From an uncultured Candidatus Melainabacteria bacterium (GTDB taxonomy: Bacteria > Cyanobacteriota > Vampirovibrionia > Gastranaerophilales > Gastranaerophilaceae): 64,000 bases of DNA. Shown piece by piece: positions 34,490-42,600 of this stretch. The notes beneath the pieces are model-generated. The model was not told the DNA's origin and did not search any database. It saw nothing but the letters and a program-made list of their open reading frames with translations. The translations under genes and the position numbers were made by a program. Within the stretch, counting starts at the first letter, position 1, and every line of letters starts with the position of its first letter. The stretch spans positions 81,702 through 145,701 of the forward strand of contig CAKVCZ010000003.1 of assembly GCA_934726055.1 (NCBI GenBank). Direction: 5' to 3'.

Positions 34490-35185
34490 ATGAGAAATGA
34501 CGGACGAAAAAATAATGAATTAAGACCAATCAAATTTACAAAAGATTTTACAAAAAATGCATTGGGTTCTGTTTTGGTTGAATTTGGAGATACAAGAGTT
34601 ATCACAACGGCTTCTGTTGACATGAAACAACCAAAGTGGATGGATAAAGAAGCTACTCAAGGTTGGGTAACAGCAGAATATTCCTTACTTCCGTCATCAA
34701 CATCAACAAGATGTGAAAGAGAAAGAACAAAAATTTCAGGCAGAACACAAGAAATACAACGATTAATAGGCAGAAGTCTAAGAGCTTGTGTTGATATGGA
34801 AAAATTACCAAAAATGACAATTACAATTGATGCCGATGTTATTCAAGCTGATGGCGGCACAAGAACTGCAAGTATTTGTGGAGGTTTTATGGCTCTAAAA
34901 ATAGCTGTACAAAAGCTCTTAGAACAAGGGTTATTAGATGAAAATCCTATAAAGGAAGAAATTGCTGCAATTTCAGTTGGTATAATAGATGATGAAGTTC
35001 GACTAGACTTGTGTTATGAAGAAGATTCAAGAGCACAAGTTGATTCAAATGTTGTTATGACCAAATCAGGTAAAATAATTGAGTTTCAAACAACTGCAGA
35101 AGGTGAGCCATATAATCAAGAACAATTAATGGAAATTTTTAATATGGCAAAATCAGGAATTGATACAATTATTAAGATGTATTAA
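34490..35185 (+). CDS. rph: Ribonuclease PH
   Basis: Phosphorolytic trimming of tRNA 3' ends. 231 residues from ATG 34490 (MRNDGRKNNELRPI), chosen because AAAGG lies 7 nt upstream. Contains the family phrases VLVEFGDTRVITTASV, YSLLPSST, IGRSLRACVD and DADVIQADGGTRTASI, and the C-terminal DLCYEEDSRAQVD. Its length matches RNase PH (about 240). Confidence 0.95.
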   Translation: MRNDGRKNNELRPIKFTKDFTKNALGSVLVEFGDTRVITTASVDMKQPKWMDKEATQGWVTAEYSLLPSSTSTRCERERTKISGRTQEIQRLIGRSLRACVDMEKLPKMTITIDADVIQADGGTRTASICGGFMALKIAVQKLLEQGLLDENPIKEEIAAISVGIIDDEVRLDLCYEEDSRAQVDSNVVMTKSGKIIEFQTTAEGEPYNQEQLMEIFNMAKSGIDTIIKMY

Positions 35186-35189
35186 AATT

Positions 35190-36452
35190 CTAATAACTGT
35201 TTACAAGGCACAAATCTTTTCGATATTTTTTGCCTTCAAATGTGATTGTGTCAAGTTCTTCATACAGATTGTTTACGGCAATAGATATAGTTTTTGCGTT
35301 TTTCGTAACTAACAAAGTTCTTCCGCCGACAGTTTCATATTCAAGATATTTATTTTTTCTTGTATTAAAATGGGCTATTTTTGTTGATTCATCAAGATTA
35401 TCAAGTCCATATATTATTGCTCCGCTTTTTCTTCCTGAAGAAAGAACAGCAGAAACAGAAAAATCATCAGATATATTGATATTTGAATAATCGTCTGCAA
35501 ATGAACCAGTTGCACAAGCTTGCATTAATAAGTATAAATCATCATTTATAAGAGATAAAACACTCTGACAATCGTGTTCTTGCAGTGAAGAATTAAATTC
35601 TAAAGCAACAACTTCTCCATCCGGAGTTAATACTGCATCCACACCTAAAATTCCTACGTATGGAGTTTCATTTTGAGCTAAAGTTTCCAGTGCAGGAAAA
35701 ATAATTTCGTTCATAATGAATTGTTCATTATCTAAAGATATTTTATAATCAGGTGCAAAGCAACCCATTCCAGGAGTTAAAAGTCCTCCGTCGCCGTCAA
35801 GATCGAATTTGTAGTTTGCCACGCTTGTAAGTGGTAGTGCATTGTATCCGTCTGTTATTACATAGAATGAAAATTCATGTCCGTAAACAAAATCTTCTAA
35901 AATGATTCTTTGTTCGCCTCTTAAAAATGATTCATCAATGAAATCTCTTGCAATATCAAAAGATCCACAGACCAAAGTTCCGTTACTGCCTCTAAATTCA
36001 TCTGTTTTTACAACGATTGGCAATTCTGCATTTCTAACGTAATCAGTTGCTAAGTTAGATTTTTCAAAAATGCCGAATTTTGGTGTTGGCACTCTTAATT
36101 TATACATAAATCTTTTACCATAAGATTTGCAAGTACAAATTTCAGCACTTTTGGCAGTAGGCCCAAAAACTTGTTGACCGTTATCGGTAAAAAATCCTAC
36201 GACATCAGCTTTAATCGCTTTTTCACTCAAAACTACCGTTAAATCAACATTATTTTCAAGTGCAAATTCCAACAATTCAATAGGAGAATTTTCTCTTATA
36301 TCTACACATTCACAAAATTCTTTCATTGCATCATTTCCGGGGGCAACAAAAATTTTTTCTATATAATCTAATTCAGAAAGTTTTTTTGCAAATGCATATT
36401 CTTTTGCACAATTTCCAATAATTAATACATTTTTATGATTTAACTTTTTCAT
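35190..36452 (-). CDS. purD: Divergent phosphoribosylamine-glycine ligase (GARS)
   Basis: ATP-grasp protein aligned by eye to PurD, the second step of purine synthesis. Agreement: APGN near 38, the GPTAKSAE-type motif near 92, YGHEFSFYVITDG near 190, PGMGCFAP near 227 and EFN near 290, with a length of 420. Disagreement: the N-terminal GGREHA is CAKEYA here, the ATP-binding GKGV loop is SNGT, and the metal-site GDPE after EFN is missing (EFNSSLQEHDCQS). It may be a diverged active enzyme or one with a changed substrate. The start codon follows TATAAT by 6 nt with no ribosome site. Confidence 0.75.
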   Translation of the reverse strand: MKKLNHKNVLIIGNCAKEYAFAKKLSELDYIEKIFVAPGNDAMKEFCECVDIRENSPIELLEFALENNVDLTVVLSEKAIKADVVGFFTDNGQQVFGPTAKSAEICTCKSYGKRFMYKLRVPTPKFGIFEKSNLATDYVRNAELPIVVKTDEFRGSNGTLVCGSFDIARDFIDESFLRGEQRIILEDFVYGHEFSFYVITDGYNALPLTSVANYKFDLDGDGGLLTPGMGCFAPDYKISLDNEQFIMNEIIFPALETLAQNETPYVGILGVDAVLTPDGEVVALEFNSSLQEHDCQSVLSLINDDLYLLMQACATGSFADDYSNINISDDFSVSAVLSSGRKSGAIIYGLDNLDESTKIAHFNTRKNKYLEYETVGGRTLLVTKNAKTISIAVNNLYEELDTITFEGKKYRKDLCLVNSY

Positions 36453-36458
36453 AAAACG

Positions 36459-36464
36459 ATTATA
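36459..36464 (-). promoter_or_regulatory. -10 element placed for a leaderless purD transcript
   Basis: A perfect TATAAT on the minus strand ends 6 nt (CGTTTT) before the purD ATG. No convincing -35 or Shine-Dalgarno is visible. Confidence 0.45.
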
Positions 36465-36497
36465 CTACATAAATGAGAGTAGATTTGTTAAGATATA

Positions 36498-36524
36498 TTA
36501 ATTTTTTATAATAAATTTCGATAA
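36498..36524 (+). promoter_or_regulatory. Possible sigma-28 promoter of the 84-residue protein
   Basis: TTAATTTT, 11 bp, TTCGATAA: 6/8 for each half of TAAAGTTT-N11-GCCGATAA. It lies about 75 bp before the start. An AT-rich background lowers the value of the -35 half. Confidence 0.35.
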
Positions 36525-36599
36525 AAAATATGACTTAAAAAAAAATATCATTAAATAAAACTTGTCGAGAGAGAAATATGAGTGAGAGAGGTCTGCATT

Positions 36600-36854
36600 A
36601 TGGCAAATACAAACAATATAATTACATTATTCAATAATTTTTTAGCAACACCATCAGTTAAACAACAACCAACAACTACAACAACGGCAGTTCAACCGGT
36701 GGATTCAAATCCGTTTAATCCAAATCCATTTGTAACAAAAAATATTGATATGAATAATTATGCAAAAAACAGACCTGTTGAAGGTGGTTATTTTGCAGGA
36801 TACTACAATGGCAGACCAAATATTGTTGGCAGAAGACTATTTGTAGAAGTATAA
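36600..36854 (+). CDS. Small Asn/Thr/Pro-rich protein of unknown function
   Basis: 84 residues (MANTNNIITLFNNF...). It has a short hydrophobic N-terminal stretch, a Thr/Gln/Pro-rich middle (QQPTTTTTAV, NPFNPNPF) and an aromatic/Gly end (GGYFAGYYNGRPN). No family known. The start is set by GAGAGG 8 nt before this ATG; an upstream GTG frame was rejected. It is monocistronic and ends at a terminator. A possible sigma-28 promoter lies upstream, like that of the unknowns at 27465 and 41830. Confidence 0.65.
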   Translation: MANTNNIITLFNNFLATPSVKQQPTTTTTAVQPVDSNPFNPNPFVTKNIDMNNYAKNRPVEGGYFAGYYNGRPNIVGRRLFVEV

Positions 36855-36883
36855 ATTTAGCTAAAATAAAATCTTAAAAGAGA

Positions 36884-36916
36884 AGGTCATGCTAGTTAAT
36901 TTGATTAGCATGACCT
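36884..36916. terminator. Hairpin terminator overlapping the 3' end of the dehydrogenase gene
   Basis: AGGTCATGCTA and TAGCATGACCT form an 11-bp perfect stem with an 11-nt loop. The stop and last codons of the minus-strand gene at 36892-37920 lie inside it. It suits termination of the plus-strand gene ending at 36854, with an AG/CT rich flank rather than a clean T-run. Confidence 0.6.
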
Positions 36917-37920
36917 CCTTGTATGCAATTTTCAATAGAATCAAATGTTTTTTTCAATATTTCATCAAGTGCATCTTGAGTGTTGTATGCAACGTGTGGT
37001 GTTGCAATAACATTTGGCATTTGTGCGATGATTCTTGTAATTATCCCTTTAGCAAGACATTTTTGTTCCATTGATTTTATTTGGTTTGCAACTTGTCGCG
37101 TTGAAAAAATAATTTCTTCGCACTCAGTAACGTCAAGAGCTGCACCTGCGATGCTTTTTTTGATGAGTGCATTATATAAATCCTCGGTATTTATAAGTTC
37201 TCCTCTTGATGTATTAATAATATATACACTCGATTTCATATTTGCAAATTCTTTTCTTGTAATTACGTTTTTTGTTGCTTCTCCGCTTGGCAAATGCAGA
37301 GTTATGATGTCTGAGTTTTTAATTAAGTCTTCTTTTGTTGTATATTTTATGGAGTAGTTATTTGTTAACTCTTTATTTTCATTAATATCGAATGCTAAAA
37401 TTTTCATATTAAATGCATTTGCAAGACGACAAACTTCTGCTCCAATAGTGCCTGTACCCATTACACCTATTGTAAGTTTGTTTAAATCTCGTCCAATATA
37501 GTTATTGTAGTTAAAATGAAATTTTTTTAAATCTTGATGTGCGACAGGTATTTTTCTTAAAATAGAAATAATGAGTCCGAAAGTGTATTGTGCAACTGCA
37601 TTTTTCCCGAATTCTTCCACATTTAATACTTTAATATTTTTTTTACAGCATGTATTTACATCAATATGTTCAAATCCTGTTGAACGAGTTGCGATAATTT
37701 TTAGATTTTTGAATTTATTTAATACTTTTTTGGTTATGTAAGAACTAATAAAAACGCTGATGACTTCCGTTGTTTCTAATAATTCTTCCGGAAGATTATT
37801 TACGCTTATTTCATTTAAGCTCTCTTCAAAAAAGTTTAAATCATAATTTTCAAATTTATTTTTACTAAAAAAAGTTTTTTCGGAGTTTTTGTAATCAAAA
37901 ATCAAAATTTTTATAGACAT
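36892..37920 (-). CDS. D-isomer-specific 2-hydroxyacid dehydrogenase (D-lactate dehydrogenase-like)
   Basis: NAD(H)-dependent reduction of a 2-oxoacid, probably pyruvate to D-lactate in fermentation. 342 residues: catalytic domain with STGFEHID near 80, Rossmann motif GVMGTGTIGAEV near 152, the family signature NTSRGELINTEDL with catalytic Arg near 237, a Glu in VTECEE near 263, and the ATPHVAYNT His near 309. This pattern is nearest to LdhA/VanH-type enzymes. AAGGA precedes the ATG. The substrate is inferred. Confidence 0.85.
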   Translation of the reverse strand: MSIKILIFDYKNSEKTFFSKNKFENYDLNFFEESLNEISVNNLPEELLETTEVISVFISSYITKKVLNKFKNLKIIATRSTGFEHIDVNTCCKKNIKVLNVEEFGKNAVAQYTFGLIISILRKIPVAHQDLKKFHFNYNNYIGRDLNKLTIGVMGTGTIGAEVCRLANAFNMKILAFDINENKELTNNYSIKYTTKEDLIKNSDIITLHLPSGEATKNVITRKEFANMKSSVYIINTSRGELINTEDLYNALIKKSIAGAALDVTECEEIIFSTRQVANQIKSMEQKCLAKGIITRIIAQMPNVIATPHVAYNTQDALDEILKKTFDSIENCIQGGHANQIN

Positions 37921-38086
37921 TTTGTATTCCTTTTTTGAAATTATTGGTTATTATGATGATTTTTTCTATTAGACAAATGTATATAAAACGTGAAAAATGT
38001 TTATTAAATGGTGTAATGATATTTGTATAAAAAACGTTTAAATTGAATATGAAAGGAAAAATACAAAAAACAGAAAGGAAATTTTT

Positions 38087-38569
38087 ATGCAATATCATTT
38101 AATAAAGCATCAGCCTGAGTTATATTTTGATAGTATTCATAATGAATTAAACAATTTTTTACGAGATATGTTTTTACCGACGGCATTTTCTGATCCATTA
38201 ACAGTGAAGAAAAATTCCATATGGCGACCGGCAGTGGAAATAAAACAAAATGATCATGAATACAAGGTGAAGGTACAACTCCCCGGTGTAAAAAAAGATG
38301 ACATAAAAGTAGATATAGATAATGATTTTATGACAATATCCGCACAAATGCACGAAGAAAAAGAAGAACACGAACAACAAGAAAACAACGAAAAATATCA
38401 TACTTGTGAATTTAGATATGGACAATATCAAAGAACAGTGTCTTTTGATAATCCGATAAAATCTCAAGAAAGCCATGCAAAATACAAAGATGGCATATTA
38501 ACTATAACAGTTCCAAAACAGCATGTAGAAGAAAAGCATTCGACAACTTTAGAAATATCAGAAGAATAA
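38087..38569 (+). CDS. Hsp20/alpha-crystallin family small heat-shock protein
   Basis: ATP-independent holdase chaperone. 160 residues: an N-terminal arm, then an alpha-crystallin domain at about 47-145 (RPAVEIKQNDHEYKVKVQLP, GVKKDDIKVDIDNDFMTI, KDGILTITVPK). AAAGGA lies 6 nt before the ATG. No CIRCE-type inverted repeat was seen upstream. Monocistronic. Confidence 0.93.
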   Translation: MQYHLIKHQPELYFDSIHNELNNFLRDMFLPTAFSDPLTVKKNSIWRPAVEIKQNDHEYKVKVQLPGVKKDDIKVDIDNDFMTISAQMHEEKEEHEQQENNEKYHTCEFRYGQYQRTVSFDNPIKSQESHAKYKDGILTITVPKQHVEEKHSTTLEISEE

Positions 38570-38634
38570 TGCTATGCAATTAACCATAATTTGTGGTCTG
38601 GATTCTTTTTCCGTACAATTGGCATAGTCAGAGG

Positions 38635-38663
38635 CAGCAGGGCTTTCATTAAAAGTCCTGCTG
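38635..38663 (+). terminator. Hairpin downstream of the hsp20 gene
   Basis: CAGCAGGGCTT and AAGTCCTGCTG arms with one G-U pair and a short loop. The following sequence is only moderately T-rich, so termination is likely but not certain. The remaining gap to 38794 shows no gene. Confidence 0.5.
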
Positions 38664-38794
38664 TTATTACGTTTTTGTATCAGTCGAAAAGTTCTGTTCA
38701 AAATTGTTAATTTTTGTAAACAAGAATGTAAAAAATCATGCAATATTTTGTTGAGAAAAAACTTATTATATATACGAGAGGATTTTATTAGAGT

Positions 38795-39655
38795 ATGACT
38801 GTTATTACATTTAAAATGCCATATCAACCAATGCAAAATGTTAATTCATTTGCTGTTAATGGCAAAATGAGTAATAGTTCAGTGCCTGTTAATATTTTCC
38901 CTCAACAAAATACTTTTAATGCAATTGGCTTTAATGCAGGTTTTCAACCTCAAAGTTTTGATATTATGAGTTGGTTTAGAAATATGTTTTCTAACTTCCA
39001 ACCTATGCAAATGCCTCAAATGCCAGTTCAAAATCAATCATTTGTACAACCAAATGTTCAATTTGGAATGTTAACTTCAGCAAGAACAACAACATCTTCT
39101 TCAAATAATAGTAATATAACTACTGCTTCAACAGTATCAGTAAAACAATCAGCTAAAGTAAACGAATTAATTTCTAATTCAAATAATTCTCAAATTATTA
39201 ATCCACAAGATGCAAAAGTATCTGAAAATGGTTTAAATTTGCTAAAACAATTTGATCATGTTCATTTAACATCATACAAAGATACTGGCAAATATTACTC
39301 TATCGGTTACGGTCATAATGGTCCGGATGTAAAACCAGGTGATACTTGCACTTTAGAAGAGGCTGAAGCAACATTAAGAAAAGATATGGAAAAATTTACA
39401 AACAATGTTGCAAAACAAGTAAAAGTTCCTCTAACTCAAAACCAATTAGATGCTTTAGCAGTATTTGCTCACAATGTTGGTAATGGTGCTTTCAATAAAT
39501 CAACATTATTGAAAAAATTAAATGCAGGCGATTACGTTGGTGCTGCAAATGAGCTTGATAAATGGGTTCATGCAGGCGGCAAAGTTTTAAAAGGATTAGT
39601 AAAAAGACGTAACGCAGAAAAACAATTATTCTTAAAAGATGTAAAAGTTGCATAA
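38795..39655 (+). CDS. GH24 (T4-like) lysozyme-domain protein with altered catalytic residue
   Basis: Residues 140-280 are a phage-type GH24 muramidase: YKDTGKYYSIGYGH near 161-174, the QLDALAVFAHNVGNGAF region near 216 and the end WVHAGGKVLKGLVKRR near 263-278, which follows the T4-type order. Aligned to T4 lysozyme at YKDT, the catalytic Glu11 position is Asp154 (QFDHVHL); Asp20 is kept as Asp163 and Thr26 is Ser169. Residues 1-135 are a Gln/Asn/Ser/Met-rich linker and there is no Sec signal. It could be an exported wall-active enzyme, a prophage-derived endolysin or a flagellar/pilus wall-gap enzyme. No phage genes are nearby. It is followed by a strong terminator. Confidence 0.85.
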   Translation: MTVITFKMPYQPMQNVNSFAVNGKMSNSSVPVNIFPQQNTFNAIGFNAGFQPQSFDIMSWFRNMFSNFQPMQMPQMPVQNQSFVQPNVQFGMLTSARTTTSSSNNSNITTASTVSVKQSAKVNELISNSNNSQIINPQDAKVSENGLNLLKQFDHVHLTSYKDTGKYYSIGYGHNGPDVKPGDTCTLEEAEATLRKDMEKFTNNVAKQVKVPLTQNQLDALAVFAHNVGNGAFNKSTLLKKLNAGDYVGAANELDKWVHAGGKVLKGLVKRRNAEKQLFLKDVKVA

Positions 39656-39660
39656 TATAT

Positions 39661-39691
39661 AAAAAGGCTTGATTTTAAATCAAGCCTTTTT
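39661..39691. terminator. Bidirectional terminator between the lysozyme gene and cysE
   Basis: AAAAAGGCTTGATTT and AAATCAAGCCTTTTT form a 15-bp perfect stem with a minimal loop between convergent genes. Confidence 0.9.
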
Positions 39692-39696
39692 ATATG

Positions 39697-40365
39697 TTAA
39701 TCACAAATATCTTCTTGTTGAGTATGTTCTATTCCGAGTTTTTCCTGAATTTCTTTTATTTCATAATTCATTCTTTGAATCTTACATTTTATAGGATCAG
39801 GTATTCTGTTGTGCATTAGAGTTCCGTTTTCATCGTAGTATTTTTGTTTAACTATTCTTCCGGGAATTCCGACAACAGTTGCATAATCAGGAACGTTATC
39901 CACAACAACAGAGCCTGCACCGACTCTTACGTGTTTTCCAAGGGTTATGTTCCCTAAAACTTTTGCCCCTGCTCCAACAATTACTCCATCTTCCAATGTA
40001 GGATGTCTTTTTCCTTTATCTTTACCTGTTCCACCAAGAGTTACTTGCTGATAGATAAGGACATCATTACCTATTATTGTTGTTTCGCCAATTACAACAC
40101 CCTCACCATGGTCAATAAAAAATCTTTCTCCGATTTGTGCACCCGGATGAATTTCTATTCCTGTTAAGATTCTCATAATAAATGAAATAAACCTTGGTAT
40201 GAATGGAACATTTAGCTTATATAATTTATGTGATAATCTGTGCATCAAAAGAGCGTGTAATCCCGGATAACAAAAGATAACTTCAAAAATATTTTTTGCA
40301 GCAGGATCTTTTTCATAGATAGTTTTAATATCATCTTTTATGTGAAAAATCGCTCTATTTATCAT
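39697..40365 (-). CDS. cysE: Serine O-acetyltransferase
   Basis: Makes O-acetyl-L-serine, the carbon acceptor for cysteine synthesis. 222 residues: helical N-terminus, then a left-handed beta-helix of hexapeptide repeats with the family phrases IHPGAQIGERFFIDHGEGVV near 71-90, VTLGGTGKDKGKRHPTLEDG near 108-127 and GAGSVVVDNVP near 148. The His and Asp of FIDHGEG are in place. AAGGA precedes the ATG. Downstream of tyrS on the same strand with a gap of about 97 nt. Confidence 0.95.
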   Translation of the reverse strand: MINRAIFHIKDDIKTIYEKDPAAKNIFEVIFCYPGLHALLMHRLSHKLYKLNVPFIPRFISFIMRILTGIEIHPGAQIGERFFIDHGEGVVIGETTIIGNDVLIYQQVTLGGTGKDKGKRHPTLEDGVIVGAGAKVLGNITLGKHVRVGAGSVVVDNVPDYATVVGIPGRIVKQKYYDENGTLMHNRIPDPIKCKIQRMNYEIKEIQEKLGIEHTQQEDICD

Positions 40366-40462
40366 GATTGTTCCTTTTGTCAGTTAAAAAATTAAGTAAT
40401 ACCCAATAAAAAAGTATTACTTAATTTGTCAATTGTCAATAATCTAAACGTTTATATTAATT

Positions 40463-41680
40463 TTATCTTACAATTTTAGCAAATTTTCTTTTGCCAGCCT
40501 GTAAAATTCCTTCTTTTTCTACTAAAAATGTTGGTTCTGTAACTTTTTCCCCTTCAAATTTTACGCCGCCACCTTGAATAAGACGTTTGCCTTCACCTTT
40601 GGATTGAATGAAGTTAAGTTCTAATAGCAAATCAAGGATATTTTTGCTTTCAGTAAGTTTAACTTCTTGAATATCATCAGGAATACCTTTGTTTGAAACT
40701 ACGTTAATAAAGCCTTCTTGAGCTTTATCGGCATTTTCTTTTCCGTGATATTCTTCTGTAATAATATGAGCAAGACGTAATTTTAAATCACGCGGATTAC
40801 AAGTATTGTTTTCCAATGCATCGTGAACTTCTTTAATTTCGCTATTTTCAAGATCTGTTAAGAGCTCATAGTATTTTAAAATCAATGTATCAGGGATACT
40901 CATAACTTTTCCGAACATATCAGTTGCACTGTCTGTTAAAGAAATACAGTGTTCAGGGAAGGACTTACTCATTTTTACAACTCCGTCAGTACCTTCAAGA
41001 AGTGGTAAAAGCATTACCAGTTGAGGATATTTTCTTCCGTATGCTGTTTGAATATCACGTCCCAAAAGAGTGTTAAATCTTTGGTCTGTTCCGCCAAATT
41101 CAATATCTGCATCAATTGCATAAGAATCGTATGCCTGCATTAGAGGATAGAAAAATTCATGAATTGCAATAGCTTTACCTTCAGAGTATCTTTTTGCAAA
41201 ATCATCACGAGTCATCATTTGTGCAACTGTTACTTGCGATGCTAATTTTAATAATTCTGTAAAACTTAATTTATGCAACCAATCAGCATTGTTAACAACT
41301 TCAACTCCGTCTAAATCAATAACTTTAGAGATTTGTTCAAAATATGTTTTGGCATTAGAATCGACTTGCTCTTTTGTAAGAGCAGGTCTTGTTTCAGATT
41401 TACCTGAAGGATCTCCAATCATAGCAGTGGCTCCGCCTACAATTAAAACAAGCTTGTGTCCTAATTTTTGAAATTCTTTTAATTTTCTCATAACAACGGT
41501 ATGTCCCAAGTGCAAATCAGGTCTTGTAGGATCCATACCTAATTTTATACGAAGTGGTTTGTTATTATCATGTGAATATTGTAGCTTTTGTGCCAATTCC
41601 ATAACTCCACCAGGTAAAATTTCACAACTTCTACCGATTTTTTCTGCTTGTTCAATAAATTCTTGTCTGATTTCTGCCAT
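40463..41680 (-). CDS. tyrS: Tyrosyl-tRNA synthetase
   Basis: Charges tRNA-Tyr. 405 residues with the class I HIGH motif as HLGHT near 57 (DPTRPDLHLGHTVVMRKL), the tyrosine pocket FFYPLMQAYDS near 171-181, the KMSKS loop (VKMSKSFPEH near 236) and a C-terminal S4 domain (GKRLIQGGGVKFEGEKV). The layout is that of the TyrS2 subgroup. GAGG lies 6 nt before the ATG. No T-box leader was recognised upstream. Confidence 0.95.
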   Translation of the reverse strand: MAEIRQEFIEQAEKIGRSCEILPGGVMELAQKLQYSHDNNKPLRIKLGMDPTRPDLHLGHTVVMRKLKEFQKLGHKLVLIVGGATAMIGDPSGKSETRPALTKEQVDSNAKTYFEQISKVIDLDGVEVVNNADWLHKLSFTELLKLASQVTVAQMMTRDDFAKRYSEGKAIAIHEFFYPLMQAYDSYAIDADIEFGGTDQRFNTLLGRDIQTAYGRKYPQLVMLLPLLEGTDGVVKMSKSFPEHCISLTDSATDMFGKVMSIPDTLILKYYELLTDLENSEIKEVHDALENNTCNPRDLKLRLAHIITEEYHGKENADKAQEGFINVVSNKGIPDDIQEVKLTESKNILDLLLELNFIQSKGEGKRLIQGGGVKFEGEKVTEPTFLVEKEGILQAGKRKFAKIVR

Positions 41681-41768
41681 TGATATCCTCTTTTTGGTAA
41701 TTCTATTACAATTTGAATTATATCAAAAAAAATAAACTTTACAAAACTTTTTATTTCAAAGAAATTAT

Positions 41769-41795
41769 TAAAGTTCTAAAAAAAAATGTCGATAA
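41769..41795 (+). promoter_or_regulatory. Sigma-28 (FliA-type) promoter
   Basis: TAAAGTTC (7/8), exactly 11 bp, GTCGATAA (7/8) against TAAAGTTT-N11-GCCGATAA. It is the best flagellar-type promoter in the window. Transcription would begin near 41802, 15 bp before the AGGAG of the 41830 gene. Confidence 0.75.
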
Positions 41796-41829
41796 AAAAT
41801 TTGCCACTTTAAAGAGAGGAGATATGCCT

Positions 41830-42201
41830 ATGGTTAATTCTATATCAAGTGTAAATGGAGCAACACCTACAACTGCTGCCGCTGCGGTATCAAGTACAAC
41901 TGCTGTTGAACAAACGGCAAAAGAAGAAGAACAAGCAAAAAAAGCTGAGGAACAACCTGTAACTCTTGAGAATAAAGCTGAAAAAAATAATACCGGATTT
42001 GATAGAATAACACTTCAAAATATGGTTCATTCATATATAGAAAGACTCAAAAAAGCAAACGATTATCCAATGGTAATTAGCCGTTTAGATGATTATTTAG
42101 CATTGTTTAATATTGATCAATTTATGGTTAAATATCCAAATATATCTACTGAAAGCGATTTTAATTCTATTATGTATAATGAAACCTCTAAATATTTATA
42201 A
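41830..42201 (+). CDS. Small protein of unknown function under a sigma-28 promoter
   Basis: 123 residues from the ATG that has AGGAG 8 nt upstream; the ATG 6 nt before is too close to that site, and a longer frame would start before the promoter. Residues 1-60 are Ala/Thr/Val/Glu-rich and disordered (TPTTAAAAVSSTTAV, EEEQAKKAEEQ). Residues 62-123 look like a small helical domain (LQNMVHSYIERLKKA, MVISRLDDYLALFNIDQF). No signal peptide and no known family. Co-regulation with flagellar genes suggests a secreted substrate, chaperone or anti-sigma factor, but FlgM motifs are not evident. Confidence 0.65.
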   Translation: MVNSISSVNGATPTTAAAAVSSTTAVEQTAKEEEQAKKAEEQPVTLENKAEKNNTGFDRITLQNMVHSYIERLKKANDYPMVISRLDDYLALFNIDQFMVKYPNISTESDFNSIMYNETSKYL

Positions 42202-42230
42202 TATTGTTTTTGAGGAAAATTTTGCTTTGT

Positions 42231-42356
42231 CAGAAACGCACTCCGTGTAGGGGAACTTTTTTAGAAAAAGTTCCTGAAAATCCAGTATGAACTTCGTTCA
42301 TTAGTCAATTTCAACCCCAGTGTCAGCAACTTACAAAATGTAAAACAAGCTGACAC
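42231..42356. repeat. Three-hairpin dispersed repeat, copy A
   Basis: Aligns over about 130 bp with copy B at 58033-58170. It contains (1) AGGGGAACTTTTT with AAAAAGTTCCT, (2) TGAAC-TTC-GTTCA at 42288-42300 followed by TTAGTC, and (3) GTGTCAGC (42320-42327) with GCTGACAC (42349-42356), a perfect 8-bp stem. The stems are conserved between copies while the loops vary. The rest of the 42202-42600 gap holds two smaller hairpins and no gene. Confidence 0.75.
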
Positions 42357-42445
42357 GTGTTGTTGCAGCCCTAACTATTCCAAACTTAATTGCTCTTTGG
42401 GAAATTTAAGCATTATAGTAAATAGTGGGTTCAAATAAAAGAAAA

Positions 42446-42466
42446 AGAGGGTGGGAAGCCCTCTTG
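42446..42466. terminator. Small GC hairpin in the gap before the hook/rod gene
   Basis: AAGAGGG and CCCTCTT arms with a 7-nt loop. It lies between convergent genes (plus gene ending 42201, minus operon ending 42601) and may terminate one of them. A longer imperfect hairpin follows at about 42517-42559 (ACGGTAAATAAG with CTTATTCACCGT). Confidence 0.4.
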
Positions 42467-42600
42467 TACTTGAATTTACTCTAAAATCGTTCTCTGTCTG
42501 TTTTTATTTCTTTCGCACGGTAAATAAGCTATTTTAATAATAACTTATTCACCGTATATAATACTAACACTACCATTCCTTTTGCACTAAAGGTAATTTA

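Noticed and set aside
38795..39655. Prophage endolysin as sign of a prophage
   Set aside because: No holin, integrase, capsid or att-like repeats nearby; neighbours are housekeeping genes.
41681..41829. T-box leader for tyrS
   Set aside because: The region is short and divergent, is taken up by the sigma-28 promoter of the other gene, and shows no T-box sequence.
42231..42356. CRISPR array
   Set aside because: Repeats are two distant copies of one hairpin element, without regularly spaced direct repeats and spacers; no cas genes in the window.
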